Positions 7,078 to 15,520 of a DNA stretch of 48,222 nt are shown here, one piece after another (position 1 is the stretch's first letter; each line of letters starts with the position of its first letter). Both the position numbers and the translations under genes were made by a program. Source of the DNA: Paenibacillus cremeus (GTDB lineage Bacteria; Bacillota; Bacilli; Paenibacillales; NBRC-103111). The notes under the pieces were generated by a model. It did not search any database and was not told where the DNA came from. It saw only the letters and a program-made list of their open reading frames with translations. The DNA lies in contig NZ_VNJI01000057.1 in the NCBI RefSeq assembly GCF_007786445.1, positions 1 to 48,222 on the forward strand, in the 5' to 3' direction.

Positions 7078-9645
7078 TTACCGGCTCACGCGCCAGCCGC
7101 CGTCCCGACTGAGCTCCAGCTTCAGCGGGGTCGACTGCCCGCTAGCCGCAGGGTGAAGCGTCACCTTCACCGTCCCGTCCGGCTGGATATCGGTGAAGAT
7201 CCCTTTGCTCTCTTCGCCGGGCCGGACAAGGAGCGAATGGTAATTCGCTTTGCCGCTCACCGCCACTCCGGAGACGGCCGCATCGTGCGGCACGATCACG
7301 GAGACGAACGTCTCCTCGCGCCCCGACTGCAGCTCCGCCTTCGCATAAGCGGCATACGCCTGGTCATGCCACAGCTTCGGCTGAAACTGAACGCCGTACT
7401 GGCAGCCCCGCTGCGGATGGAAGTACACCATCAGCTTCTTGCCCTGCTGCGCATCTGCGGTCGCATCAAACCAGTTCAGCCCTTGCTCTTCCGGCCGTCC
7501 GATCTGCCATACCGGGCCGCCCGCCATTCCGTCGGCTTCGGCTCCCGGCCTAAACCGATCCACCACAAGCAAGAAGCCTTCCTCGGTCAGCAGCGTCTGG
7601 CGCGTCCACTTCGAATCGTACGTATACACGCCCTCATACATCATCGAGCCAAAGCTGTCCTCGCCCTGCCGCTCCGAGACTGCTTCCTTCAACACACCGC
7701 CCTGCTGCCGGTCCGGATAAAAGCTGCGGCACGTCAACCCGTTCACGAATATCCGAATCGGCGTTCGCAGGAATTCCCGCACATCGCTGACGTATAAATA
7801 ATCGAACCCGACGCGCTGGTACTCCTCCGTCAAATGCACCGGCTCCTGAAGCCCCATCCACGTCAAGTCCAACCGTCCCGGCCCTGAAATGACTCTCAAT
7901 GCAGGCTCACCCATTCGCTCATCCGTTACGAGAGACACCATCTGACGAACCTCCTCGCGAGTCAACACACGCTTCTCATCGGCCGTTCCCTTTTTTCCAT
8001 CCTCGTAAAAGGTCACTTCCAAATCGTCCGCGAACGTCTCCAGATTGACAAGCGACAGCTTTCCCTTCGGCCCTCCCAAGTGGATATCCTTGATCAGCAG
8101 CTCCACCGGTCCGTCGGACGGCGCCACCTCGCGGAAATCCCGGTACCAAGCGATGCTCCGCGGAAACTTCGCCTCTCCCCCGCGCGGGAACGTATTAATC
8201 GAGATCGTGATGCTGCGAACCGTCAGCTGCTCATTTTTCCCGGCCATCCCTTCGGGATTAATGAGGAACACGCCATGCGGACTCTCCTGATCCACATAAA
8301 AATGCGGCAGCGGCAGCATCGTCTCATCCCCGCTGACCGGCTCTCCGGCATGCTTGAACGACTCGGGCGTTGTGTACAGCTGCTTGAACCTTTCCGACGG
8401 CATATAGTCGCTCAAGAGGCGTAGATTCGAGGACGCTTGGTACCAATGGTTCGACCGAAGCCCCTTCGTATAGCAAAAAGGAAACTCCGACGTCGCATCA
8501 TCCACCACGAATGTGTTGCTCTGCCCCGCCCACTTGTGCCAGCCGGAGCGCTTCAGGTACATCACTCCATCGACCTCGTAATGGTACAGGTCGCCACGGT
8601 TGTCCTCATGCGCATGATGATGCGTCTCCATCCGGTCGTTCAAGTAGAAGGCGGCATACGGCTTGCCGAACAATTCACGGGATGCGTTCAAAATAAGCCG
8701 ATCGGCAATCCGGTAGGTCTGCGGGTACATGTATTGCACGCCGCCCGCTGCCGGAGGCCGCACTGGCTTAACATCACCGACGTCCGCGAACTTCGCTTCC
8801 AGCGTCGAGGCGACGTGATCTGCCGGCAATCGGCCCCCCTTGGCGTTGTAGTACCCGCCGTACTCCCCGGCCGTCAATGCCTGCTTGGCTGCCCACAGAT
8901 AAGCGCCGTCGCCCGTCAGCTCCGCCATTAGTGTAAGCGCATCCACATAGGCCGACTGATTCCCGCCATCGCCCGGCTGTATCGCCAATCCTGACGGGCT
9001 GATGTGATCGAGATAGCGCCGATACGCCGCTTGCGACTTCTCACTCTGCAGTTCTGCATCCTTACCCAGCGCGAGGCCCAGCTCGATGACCGGCTTGATG
9101 TTGTGCGCCACATACCCCGGCTCGTAGCAATCGCCCGGCTCATACCAGTCGCTCCATACGCCTTCGGCATACGCAGACCATGCCTCCGCTTCCGGCAGCT
9201 CCGGAAAAAGCCTCGAGGCATGCGCATGCCCGAGCGCAAATAAAAACGACCGGTTATTCGCTGCCCGCTCCGCCGGCTTCAATATATCTTGAGCCATAGC
9301 CGCCGCCATCCTGCGGAGCGATGCATCGACAAGCCCCAGCTGACGAACCTGAGCCAGCAGCTGAAAGTAGTACCCTTGCGAGAAAAAGCAGCTTTGCAGC
9401 GTCTGCCGAATCGAGGCTCCTGAATGAGCAGCGGAATGCAGACGATCCGGGTGCTCCTCTAGCTCGCTCGCTTCTCGAGCCTCGGCCCATGCTTCCGTCA
9501 GCAGCTTTAACCGGAGCAGCGCAAGCTGCGGACCGTGCTCCGCGTCCTCTTTTAGCTCTTTCATCGCTTCCCCCAAAAAGCGGCGTACCTCCATCGTCGG
9601 CTTCAGCTCTGCGCGTATGCGCATCATCGTCTCGCTTGTCAGCAT
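7078..9645 (-). CDS. Heparinase II/III-like polysaccharide lyase, probably cytoplasmic
   Basis: A protein of about 855 residues. The first half looks like an alpha/alpha toroid, and the middle (near residue 342) has HHHAHEDNRGDLYHYEVDG, the hallmark of the heparinase II/III C-terminal beta-sandwich with likely metal- or substrate-binding histidines. Such lyases cleave uronic-acid polysaccharides (heparin, chondroitin, alginate or ulvan type) by beta-elimination. There is no signal peptide, so it probably acts on imported oligosaccharides. Start ATG 9645 is preceded by GGGGGAG; the upstream ATG at 9744 has no ribosome site. It lies downstream of a sugar-binding lipoprotein and a GH105-like hydrolase on the same strand. 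It is longer than HepII and HepIII, and the exact PL family and substrate cannot be read. Confidence 0.72.
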   Translation of the reverse strand: MLTSETMMRIRAELKPTMEVRRFLGEAMKELKEDAEHGPQLALLRLKLLTEAWAEAREASELEEHPDRLHSAAHSGASIRQTLQSCFFSQGYYFQLLAQVRQLGLVDASLRRMAAAMAQDILKPAERAANNRSFLFALGHAHASRLFPELPEAEAWSAYAEGVWSDWYEPGDCYEPGYVAHNIKPVIELGLALGKDAELQSEKSQAAYRRYLDHISPSGLAIQPGDGGNQSAYVDALTLMAELTGDGAYLWAAKQALTAGEYGGYYNAKGGRLPADHVASTLEAKFADVGDVKPVRPPAAGGVQYMYPQTYRIADRLILNASRELFGKPYAAFYLNDRMETHHHAHEDNRGDLYHYEVDGVMYLKRSGWHKWAGQSNTFVVDDATSEFPFCYTKGLRSNHWYQASSNLRLLSDYMPSERFKQLYTTPESFKHAGEPVSGDETMLPLPHFYVDQESPHGVFLINPEGMAGKNEQLTVRSITISINTFPRGGEAKFPRSIAWYRDFREVAPSDGPVELLIKDIHLGGPKGKLSLVNLETFADDLEVTFYEDGKKGTADEKRVLTREEVRQMVSLVTDERMGEPALRVISGPGRLDLTWMGLQEPVHLTEEYQRVGFDYLYVSDVREFLRTPIRIFVNGLTCRSFYPDRQQGGVLKEAVSERQGEDSFGSMMYEGVYTYDSKWTRQTLLTEEGFLLVVDRFRPGAEADGMAGGPVWQIGRPEEQGLNWFDATADAQQGKKLMVYFHPQRGCQYGVQFQPKLWHDQAYAAYAKAELQSGREETFVSVIVPHDAAVSGVAVSGKANYHSLLVRPGEESKGIFTDIQPDGTVKVTLHPAASGQSTPLKLELSRDGGWRVSR

Positions 9646-9781
9646 CCGTGACTCCCCCTCTTTCATTCCAGCAAGCAGCAGAAGAGAGTCATTCCGCTTG
9701 GCAGATTGACCCTCTGTTTGTTCATAGAAGGACAATCCGCCCATCGCAGAATGACTCTACTTATCATCTCGCTATACGCTT

Positions 9782-11107
9782 TTACTTTTGCTTGAGCTGC
9801 GGCATCTTCTTATTGATTTCCTCGTCCGCCTCACGCAGCGCGGTATTGACGTCCTTTTTCCCGGCTACGAAGTCAGCGACCTTGTCGTTAAAAATTTTGC
9901 GGACATCCGCGTTCCCGGAGAACGGTGATGAAACCATGTAAGGCGCCGGCTTTCCTTTAAATATACTCTGCACATTTTTGCCTTTCAAGAACGGCATATC
10001 CGCCCCGAACGCGTCGCGAATTTCTTTGCTGTTTAGCGCAGGAAAATAGCCGAACTTCTTGGCGGCAATGCCCTGAACTTCATCCGAGGTCAGCACGGAG
10101 ATGACCTTCATCGCTGCCTCTTGGTTTTTGCTGGTTTTGGTGACGCCAAAAACCAGCGTTTGTCCTCCACCGTTGACTCCATCCAGTCCGCGATGACTAG
10201 GCGCTTGTGCCATATCCCAGTTGAAGCCGTTTTTTGTGGCGTCTGGCATGGAGCTCATCACGTTGGAGATGACCATTGCGGTATTCTTATCCTTAATGAA
10301 CGCGTTCACCACGTCGGCAAACGCAGTCCCTTTTGGATCGTTGCCCGGAATCGTCAGCAAATCCTTGTACTGCGTCACAATATTTTTCCATGCATCGGTA
10401 TTCACCGTGGACGCGTCGGTTTTGTTATCGAGCAGATCGATCGGCAGTCCGGCCTTCATGGCGAACAAGCTTTGCGGGTGCATCCCCTTGTATTGGAAGC
10501 CGGCGTCAGACTTCGTCACCTGCTTCGCCAGGTTGATAACTTCATCCCAATACATGCCGTCTTTCGGGTACGGCACACCGAATTTATCGAAGATGTCCTT
10601 GTTATAGAACATGACGCTGTACACCATGTTGAACGGCAGCGAGATCAGCTGGTCCCCGACCTTGCTTCGCTCCAGCTGCGCAGGGTCGAATTTGGCCAGG
10701 TCGATATTCTGCTTTTTAATGAGGGCCGATTGATCCTGCGTCAAGCCGAGAGTGACAAACTGATTCTGCGCGTCATTCGTCACGGAGTAAATGTCCGGGA
10801 ATTGGCCGCTCGCCACCAGCTCATCCGGATTCGTCCCTTTGCCGCGTACGACCTGCTCTAGTGTGATGTAGGGGTATTTCTTTTTCACCGGTTCTACGAA
10901 TAATTGCTGCCACTGCTCGTCGGAAAACGCGCCCCACTGATAAATTTTGATCGTGACCGGCTTCGTATCTTCTTGAGCAGCCGGAGCCGCGGCTGGCGAT
11001 GCAGCGGGTGCAGCCGCAGGCGCTACCTCCGTTTTTCCTGCACAAGCGGTAAGCAGTGCCATCGCCGCAAGCGTGGACGCAATCACGGTTAATTTCGTTC
11101 TTTTCAT
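9782..11107 (-). CDS. Sugar ABC transporter substrate-binding lipoprotein
   Basis: A lipoprotein of about 441 residues in the family-1 extracellular solute-binding class. It has a lipoprotein signal with lipobox LLTAC, then an Ala/Pro-rich linker, then the periplasmic-binding fold (VTIKIYQWGAFSDEQWQQLF, SLPFNMVYSVMFYNKDIFDK, GGQTLVFGVTK). It would capture an oligosaccharide outside the membrane. Start ATG 11107 has GGGAGGG 6 bases upstream. It sits between the lyase and the GH105-like gene, 25 bases after the latter, but no permease or ATPase genes are present in this locus, so it must pair with membrane components encoded elsewhere. Confidence 0.83.
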   Translation of the reverse strand: MKRTKLTVIASTLAAMALLTACAGKTEVAPAAAPAASPAAAPAAQEDTKPVTIKIYQWGAFSDEQWQQLFVEPVKKKYPYITLEQVVRGKGTNPDELVASGQFPDIYSVTNDAQNQFVTLGLTQDQSALIKKQNIDLAKFDPAQLERSKVGDQLISLPFNMVYSVMFYNKDIFDKFGVPYPKDGMYWDEVINLAKQVTKSDAGFQYKGMHPQSLFAMKAGLPIDLLDNKTDASTVNTDAWKNIVTQYKDLLTIPGNDPKGTAFADVVNAFIKDKNTAMVISNVMSSMPDATKNGFNWDMAQAPSHRGLDGVNGGGQTLVFGVTKTSKNQEAAMKVISVLTSDEVQGIAAKKFGYFPALNSKEIRDAFGADMPFLKGKNVQSIFKGKPAPYMVSSPFSGNADVRKIFNDKVADFVAGKKDVNTALREADEEINKKMPQLKQK

Positions 11108-11131
11108 CGCAAACCCTCCCATAGATGATTT

Positions 11132-12178
11132 TTATCGAGTTAAAGCAGCCGTCTGAATCATCTCCGACAGCAAAATCAACGTCAGACCTTGTCCATAAAG
11201 CGTCGGAATGACCGGTATCGTGTTATAGTCTTCGATTGTATTTTTTATCGGCGTGCCGCCGGAAACGCTTTGCACCAATCCGCTCTCATCCACCTGGCCG
11301 ATCACTGCACTGCAGGTCGAAGCCGTGTGGTCCAAATAGGAAGGATCCAGCAAACCGAGCCGCACCGAGCACATAATCCCGGCAGCGATACCGGCGCTTC
11401 CCGAGGTTTCTTGGTAAAACTCCGGCCGGTCCATCACCGTATGCCACAAGCCGTTCGCTGCCCGGTAAGTGAGGAGGCCGTCCACCAATGCGCGGTATTG
11501 ATCCACCAAGTGTGTAGGAACCTGAACCAGACCTTTTAGTTCCTTCACAATCAGCGGGAACCCGATGACCACCCATGCGTTAGCGCGAGTCCATTTGGCC
11601 GCCGACATGTGATCGCCCGCTTTGCAGTTCCAGCCATGGAACAGTACGCCGGTTGTCTCGTCTTGAAGCAGCTTGAAGTGAAGCTCCGTTTGCAGCAGCG
11701 CTTCTTCCGCATAGTCTTTTCGACCGGTGACTGCAGCCAGCCTCGCCAGGAACAGCACCGCCATAAAAATCGTGTCCGCCCATACCTGCTCGGGGAAGCT
11801 CGCTTTTTCCGTGACGGTGTGCTCCAGTGCGCCTTCTCTCGTTCGCGGGGCCTCCCTCAGCATCCAATCGCCAATTTTGACCGCTTCATCCAAATAGAAC
11901 AGATTGTTCGTCCTGCGGTACAGCTCAGGGAACAGCGCATACGGCGCCATGGAGTTGACGACCTTCGCTTCGGCCGCTTTCTCTTTGTTCTTCTCCACCC
12001 ACTGCTCTAGGAATTCCATTACCTTTGGGTCACCCGACGCTTCAAAATAATGCAAAATCGAAATGACCCCAACCCCCGGCGTCCAATCCCACTTATGAAT
12101 ATCCATGCCCCAAGCTTCCGAATCGGAAGTTGTCATGTAACGGTATACCTTTTGTAAAGTGTCCTGTACCTGCACCAA
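11132..12178 (-). CDS. GH105/GH88-like unsaturated uronyl hydrolase
   Basis: A protein of about 348 residues of the alpha/alpha-barrel glycosyl hydrolase class PF07470 (YteR-like). These enzymes hydrate and remove the 4,5-unsaturated uronic acid that polysaccharide lyases leave on oligosaccharide ends. Supporting segments are WDWTPGVGVISILHYFEASG, the likely catalytic Asp in VWADTIFMAVLFLARLAAVT (near residue 134), GVLFHGWNCKAG and KWTRANAWVVIGFP. There is no signal peptide. I prefer TTG 12178 as start because GGGGAG lies 8 bases upstream; an in-frame TTG at 12229 has no ribosome site. It is the first gene of the hydrolase-binding protein-lyase run and faces the divergent AraC regulator. It is a good functional partner for the lyase. 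Confidence 0.78.
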   Translation of the reverse strand: MVQVQDTLQKVYRYMTTSDSEAWGMDIHKWDWTPGVGVISILHYFEASGDPKVMEFLEQWVEKNKEKAAEAKVVNSMAPYALFPELYRRTNNLFYLDEAVKIGDWMLREAPRTREGALEHTVTEKASFPEQVWADTIFMAVLFLARLAAVTGRKDYAEEALLQTELHFKLLQDETTGVLFHGWNCKAGDHMSAAKWTRANAWVVIGFPLIVKELKGLVQVPTHLVDQYRALVDGLLTYRAANGLWHTVMDRPEFYQETSGSAGIAAGIMCSVRLGLLDPSYLDHTASTCSAVIGQVDESGLVQSVSGGTPIKNTIEDYNTIPVIPTLYGQGLTLILLSEMIQTAALTR

Positions 12179-12406
12179 GCCGCATTCTCCCCATTCGTAT
12201 GAATTAATAATAAAAGTAAGCGATTGCAAAAGCTATAGTTTTATTATAAATCGCTCCATCCACTGCTTCTCTAAGAGCATTGTGCAAAAATATCAGAATC
12301 TTGCTGTTGACGTCACTGACAATGCTGGCTTGGGAATTTTTAACATGGGTCTTGATGAAAAATTATAACAGGATTGTTTTTTTCGCGGCAAGGGAGTACA
12401 GTAAAA

Positions 12407-12420
12407 TGAAAGCGCTGTAG
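12407..12420 (+). promoter_or_regulatory. Possible cre (CcpA) site before the AraC regulator
   Basis: TGAAAGCGCTGTAG matches the left half of the catabolite-response consensus (TGnAARCGnWWWCA) well and the right half poorly. It directly follows a -10-like TAAAAT (12402-12407), a usual place for CcpA repression. Catabolite repression of a sugar-locus regulator would make sense, but the match is partial. Confidence 0.4.
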
Positions 12421-12435
12421 AAAGTGGTGAAAAGC

Positions 12436-13323
12436 ATGCAGGCACAGGCAGTTCCCATCAGACGAACCGATGAATTTGTAAACAATCAGCTCCAAGACTT
12501 GCCGCTCTCGATGAAATATAAGGAAACCGAGATGCATTTTTATATGGATTTTCATTCGCATCAGGGGTATGAGATTTATTTTTTCGAGGAGGGCAGCGGC
12601 TATTTTCTGATTGAAGACCAGATTTATCCGCTGGAGGGGAAGGACCTGATTCTGATCAGCCAGAACGAGTCGCACAAAAGCTCCCCCAAGCTGGACGGTC
12701 CGAGTACGCGAAGTGTGCTTCATTTTTTGCCGGAGCTGCTCGATGAACCCTCGCGTGACGCTTTACTTGAAATCTTCCGCCATGGGCTGGACCGCCGCCA
12801 TCTCCGCCTGGATGCTGAGCAGCTAAACCGCTACTACTATTTGCTTGATCGGCTGCATGAGGAATACACCGCGCGGTCCGGCGATCAGATAATGGCCATC
12901 CGCATTTATATGAGCGAGCTGCTGCTGCTGCTTCGCCGCTACATCCAGAACGAATCCGCCCACGGCAAAGAGCCCGCCGACAGGCGCTCCATCAATCCGA
13001 AGGTCGAACAGGCCGTCAAATACATCTCCAACCATTACGCCGAGCAGCTGACTCTGGAAAAAATCGCGCAAGAGCTCTACCTCAACCAATACTACCTGTG
13101 CCACCTGTTCAAAAAAACGCTCGGCATCACGATCACCGACTTCCTGCTGCAAACCCGGATCCATAACGCCAAGCGCATGCTGATGCATACGAATATGCCC
13201 ATCTCGGAGGTCGCCGAGAGCGTCGGCTTCAACAGCTTTTCGTACTTCGGGCAGACGTTCAAGACGTTCACCGGCGCCACGCCCCGGAGCTTCCGCAAAA
13301 GCGCTCAGCGCGCTGGGGGATGA
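12436..13323 (+). CDS. AraC-family transcriptional regulator
   Basis: About 295 residues. The N-terminal half is a cupin-like sensing domain (FHSHQGYEIYFFEEGSGYFL, then IYPLEGKDLILISQNESH), and the C-terminus has the two helix-turn-helix units of AraC proteins (VEQAVKYISNHYAEQLTLEK to FSYFGQTFKTFTGATPRSFR). It is divergent from the GH105-like gene, so it is the natural regulator of the polysaccharide locus, activated by a sugar. Start ATG 12436 has GGTGA upstream; an in-frame GTG at 12424 is the alternative. A possible cre site and a terminator flank the gene. Confidence 0.87.
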   Translation: MQAQAVPIRRTDEFVNNQLQDLPLSMKYKETEMHFYMDFHSHQGYEIYFFEEGSGYFLIEDQIYPLEGKDLILISQNESHKSSPKLDGPSTRSVLHFLPELLDEPSRDALLEIFRHGLDRRHLRLDAEQLNRYYYLLDRLHEEYTARSGDQIMAIRIYMSELLLLLRRYIQNESAHGKEPADRRSINPKVEQAVKYISNHYAEQLTLEKIAQELYLNQYYLCHLFKKTLGITITDFLLQTRIHNAKRMLMHTNMPISEVAESVGFNSFSYFGQTFKTFTGATPRSFRKSAQRAGG

Positions 13324-13365
13324 GATCATATCACGGCATTTTTTTAAGTATATTAAACAGTAAAA

Positions 13366-13413
13366 AATAGACCTTCAATCACACCACTCTCTGGTGAAAT
13401 TTGAAGGTCTATT
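13366..13413. terminator. Bidirectional terminator after the AraC gene and the Gly-rich lipoprotein
   Basis: AATAGACCTTCAA pairs with TTTGAAGGTCTATT, and inside it CACCA pairs with TGGTG. On the minus strand the stem is followed by a T6 run, so it ends the 13442 gene; on the plus strand the T-run is weaker. Confidence 0.8.
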
Positions 13414-13441
13414 CTTACATGACTAGAGTATTTTTCAGAGC

Positions 13442-14152
13442 TTACTTCAGCTTCGCTTGCAGCAGATCCACGAGCTGCTGGCCCGCGTTCATGCCGCCTC
13501 CGCCGAAGCCTCCTCGGCCGCCATTGCCATTACCGCCGGCGTTACCGCCTTGAGCACCATTGCCGCCGCCTTGAGGCTTGGTTCCCCCCTGAGGAGCATT
13601 GCCCCCTTGAGCGTTATTGCCTGCGTTCGTACCGCTGCCACCTTTGCCGCCATTTTGATCAGCACGCTGCTTTCGCATCTCTTCCATTTTCTGCTTCTGC
13701 TCGTCGGTCATTTGGGATGGGTCAGGTCTTTGCATCCGGGAGCCTGCGTCGGTCAGGAATTTTTTCTGATCCGCCGTCAGCTTCTCCTCCAGCTTCGTCT
13801 TGGCATCCGCTGTGAGCTCTTTCTTGGTGATGGCATCCTGCACGATCGGCAGCATGACCTGCGCTTCTTCTTTAGTTATCGCGAGCCCGTCCGATTTATC
13901 CATTCGAGTCAGCGTCAGAAACTCCATCGACATTGTGCGTTCCTGCTCGCTCATTTGTTGTCCTTGCGGCTTGCCTTGAGCCGATTTATCCTGCTTTTGC
14001 TGCGACTGATCCCCCGAAGCTGCTGGAGCTGGAGTCGAAGCGCTACTTCCGCCGCCCGCCGCATTCACTGGAGTAGCCTCCGGCTTCGAACCGCAACCGC
14101 TTAACATTACCGCAATAAGCGCACACGCGCCCAACCATTTTAAATAGGACAA
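13442..14152 (-). CDS. Lipoprotein with Gly/Asn-rich low-complexity tail
   Basis: A 236-residue secreted lipoprotein: short positive start, hydrophobic helix and lipobox VMLSGC. A Ser/Ala/Pro and Gln/Lys-rich linker follows. A helical middle part (about residues 75-150, EFLTLTRMDKSDGLAITKEE and the LTADAKTKLEEKLTADQKKF pattern) resembles spy/heat-resistance-type helical modules, but I do not recognise a family. The last 70 residues are Gly/Asn/Gln repeats (GGNAPQGG, GGNGAQGGNAGGNGNGGRGG). It starts at TTG 14152 with GGGAG close upstream. It stands alone, with a terminator downstream. The function is unknown; the repeat tail suggests a wall-spanning or sticky segment. Confidence 0.78.
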   Translation of the reverse strand: MSYLKWLGACALIAVMLSGCGSKPEATPVNAAGGGSSASTPAPAASGDQSQQKQDKSAQGKPQGQQMSEQERTMSMEFLTLTRMDKSDGLAITKEEAQVMLPIVQDAITKKELTADAKTKLEEKLTADQKKFLTDAGSRMQRPDPSQMTDEQKQKMEEMRKQRADQNGGKGGSGTNAGNNAQGGNAPQGGTKPQGGGNGAQGGNAGGNGNGGRGGFGGGGMNAGQQLVDLLQAKLK

Positions 14153-14251
14153 TGTTCTCCCACCTTTAACTTGATATGTACCTTACATACATCGAATTAT
14201 AGGAGCCCATGATGAAATGGGTATGAATCAAACCTTAAAGTAAACTAAAGA

Positions 14252-14365
14252 TTAACTGAACGTCAGCTGAAAAGGAGTATGCGATGGCGTAAGGTACATC
14301 GTGACAAACTCCTTCTTCGTTTTGCCCCGCTGCAGCTCTGCGAACGCTCCATACACCTGATCCAT
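14252..14365 (-). CDS. Possible 37-residue small protein
   Basis: ATG to TAA reading MDQVYGAFAELQRGKTKKEF and on. GGTGGG lies 4 bases before the ATG. The composition looks like real protein rather than noise, but it could equally be a remnant of a longer gene. It lies between the tRNA-Gly terminator and the Gly-rich lipoprotein gene. Confidence 0.3.
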   Translation of the reverse strand: MDQVYGAFAELQRGKTKKEFVTMYLTPSHTPFQLTFS

Positions 14366-14393
14366 TTTACCCACCACTTCTAAAAATGAACAA

Positions 14394-14421
14394 ACAAAAA
14401 AACCTTGATTTCTCAAGGTTT
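14394..14421 (-). terminator. Terminator of the lone tRNA-Gly
   Basis: AACCTTGA (14401-14408) pairs with TCAAGGTT (14413-14420). On the minus strand the stem is followed by a T-run, just downstream of the tRNA. Confidence 0.85.
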
Positions 14422-14429
14422 TCGCGGTA

Positions 14430-14500
14430 AGCGGGTGATGGGAATCGAACCCACGCCACCAGCTTGGGAAGCTGGAGTTCTGCCATTGAACTACACCCGC
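14430..14500 (-). tRNA. tRNA-Gly (CCC)
   Basis: Full cloverleaf on the minus strand: acceptor GCGGGTG/CACCCGC, anticodon stem CCAGC/GCTGG, loop TTCCCAA giving anticodon CCC, T-loop TTCGATT. The 3' CCA is not encoded. It is a single-gene unit with its own terminator and is nearly identical to the tRNA-Gly at 46968. Confidence 0.92.
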
Positions 14501-14611
14501 ACATGAAATTAGGTAAGGGCTTACAATTTCAAATTATAGCGGCTCCCCGCTTATTTGTCTAGCAAAATCACTGCATTTGCTAGAGCAAAAGCGAAGACGC
14601 CTCGCTCACGA

Positions 14612-14824
14612 TCAGCCGCGCTTGACCGTAAGTGAGATTTCATCGCCGACCTTGAGGGGAGGGAGCTGGCGCAGCTTCAAGAACGCGTTGATGCCCGCAT
14701 ACAGCTCCTCCATCCCGATAAAAGCGGTCTCGTCCCACATGACCCACTCCCGGTTTTCCACGTCAAAGGCCACTCTTCCCTGCAATTCCACCTTATCCTT
14801 ATCCTTACCGTCCTTCTGAGCCAT
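14612..14824 (-). CDS. Small conserved-looking hypothetical protein downstream of signal peptidase
   Basis: 70 residues, beginning MAQKDGKDKDKVELQGRVAF. A charged start is followed by alternating beta-like segments (VAFDVENREWVMWDETAFIG) and an end typed LPPLKVGDEISLTVKRG. No membrane segment or known motif is seen. The gene starts 3 bases after the signal peptidase stop, so the two are cotranscribed and perhaps translationally coupled. I do not recognise the family. Confidence 0.65.
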   Translation of the reverse strand: MAQKDGKDKDKVELQGRVAFDVENREWVMWDETAFIGMEELYAGINAFLKLRQLPPLKVGDEISLTVKRG

Positions 14825-14827
14825 CTG

Positions 14828-15352
14828 TTATTTGATCTCCCCGATCTCCGGCAATGGATAGTAGCGGAACATCGCTTTGCCTACGATTTTGCTTTTGTCG
14901 ACGAACGGTGTCGGCCACAGGTGCGCGTCCAAGCTGTCGTTGCGGTTGTCGCCTAGAAACAAATACTGATTTTGAGGCACCGTCACTGGTCCAAACGAAT
15001 ACGTCATTCTTTCCTTTACGTAAGGCTCGTCCACAACGGAACCATTACGAATGAGCTGGCCGTTCTTTATTTCAATTGTATCGCCAGGCAGCCCGATCAG
15101 CCGCTTGATGAACTTTTCATTTTCATGACCCGGCAGCGGTGGGTAAAACACTACAATATCTCCGAATTGAAAATCGGTCAGCGAAACCATTTTTTCCACG
15201 AATACTTTGTCATCCAATTGAATGGTCGGCAGCATGGAGCCGGATGGGATCGTCATCCCCTGCGCTACGTACGTATTGAACGAAAAGCTGATAATGCCTG
15301 CTATAGCCAGCGCCGGCACCCATTCCCGGACCCAGCGTTTTATTTTTCCCAT
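14828..15352 (-). CDS. Type I signal peptidase
   Basis: About 174 residues, a membrane-anchored serine protease that removes signal peptides from exported proteins. A single N-terminal anchor (WVPALAIAGIISFSFNTYVA) precedes the catalytic Ser39 in IPSGSMLPT and Lys83 in FIKRLIGLPGD; the late box is LFLGDNRNDSLDAHLW. The length matches SipS-type Gram-positive enzymes. I chose ATG 15352 because AGGAGA lies 6 bases upstream; the ATG 15 bases earlier overlaps that site. It is followed directly by a small hypothetical gene. Bacilli usually carry several paralogues, so this need not be the essential one. Confidence 0.93.
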   Translation of the reverse strand: MGKIKRWVREWVPALAIAGIISFSFNTYVAQGMTIPSGSMLPTIQLDDKVFVEKMVSLTDFQFGDIVVFYPPLPGHENEKFIKRLIGLPGDTIEIKNGQLIRNGSVVDEPYVKERMTYSFGPVTVPQNQYLFLGDNRNDSLDAHLWPTPFVDKSKIVGKAMFRYYPLPEIGEIK

Positions 15353-15520
15353 ATCGGTCTCCTCCATTCCTGCATCTTACTCTAAACACTATACCCGATC
15401 TCGCCGGGCGAAAGATTAAAATAACTTAAAAGTCCAGCATTTGATCACCGCTTCCATCTTTTGTTAGAATGAAATAGATTACATTTTTTATAAAATGGTG
15501 CTGGAGGGATCATCCTAACT

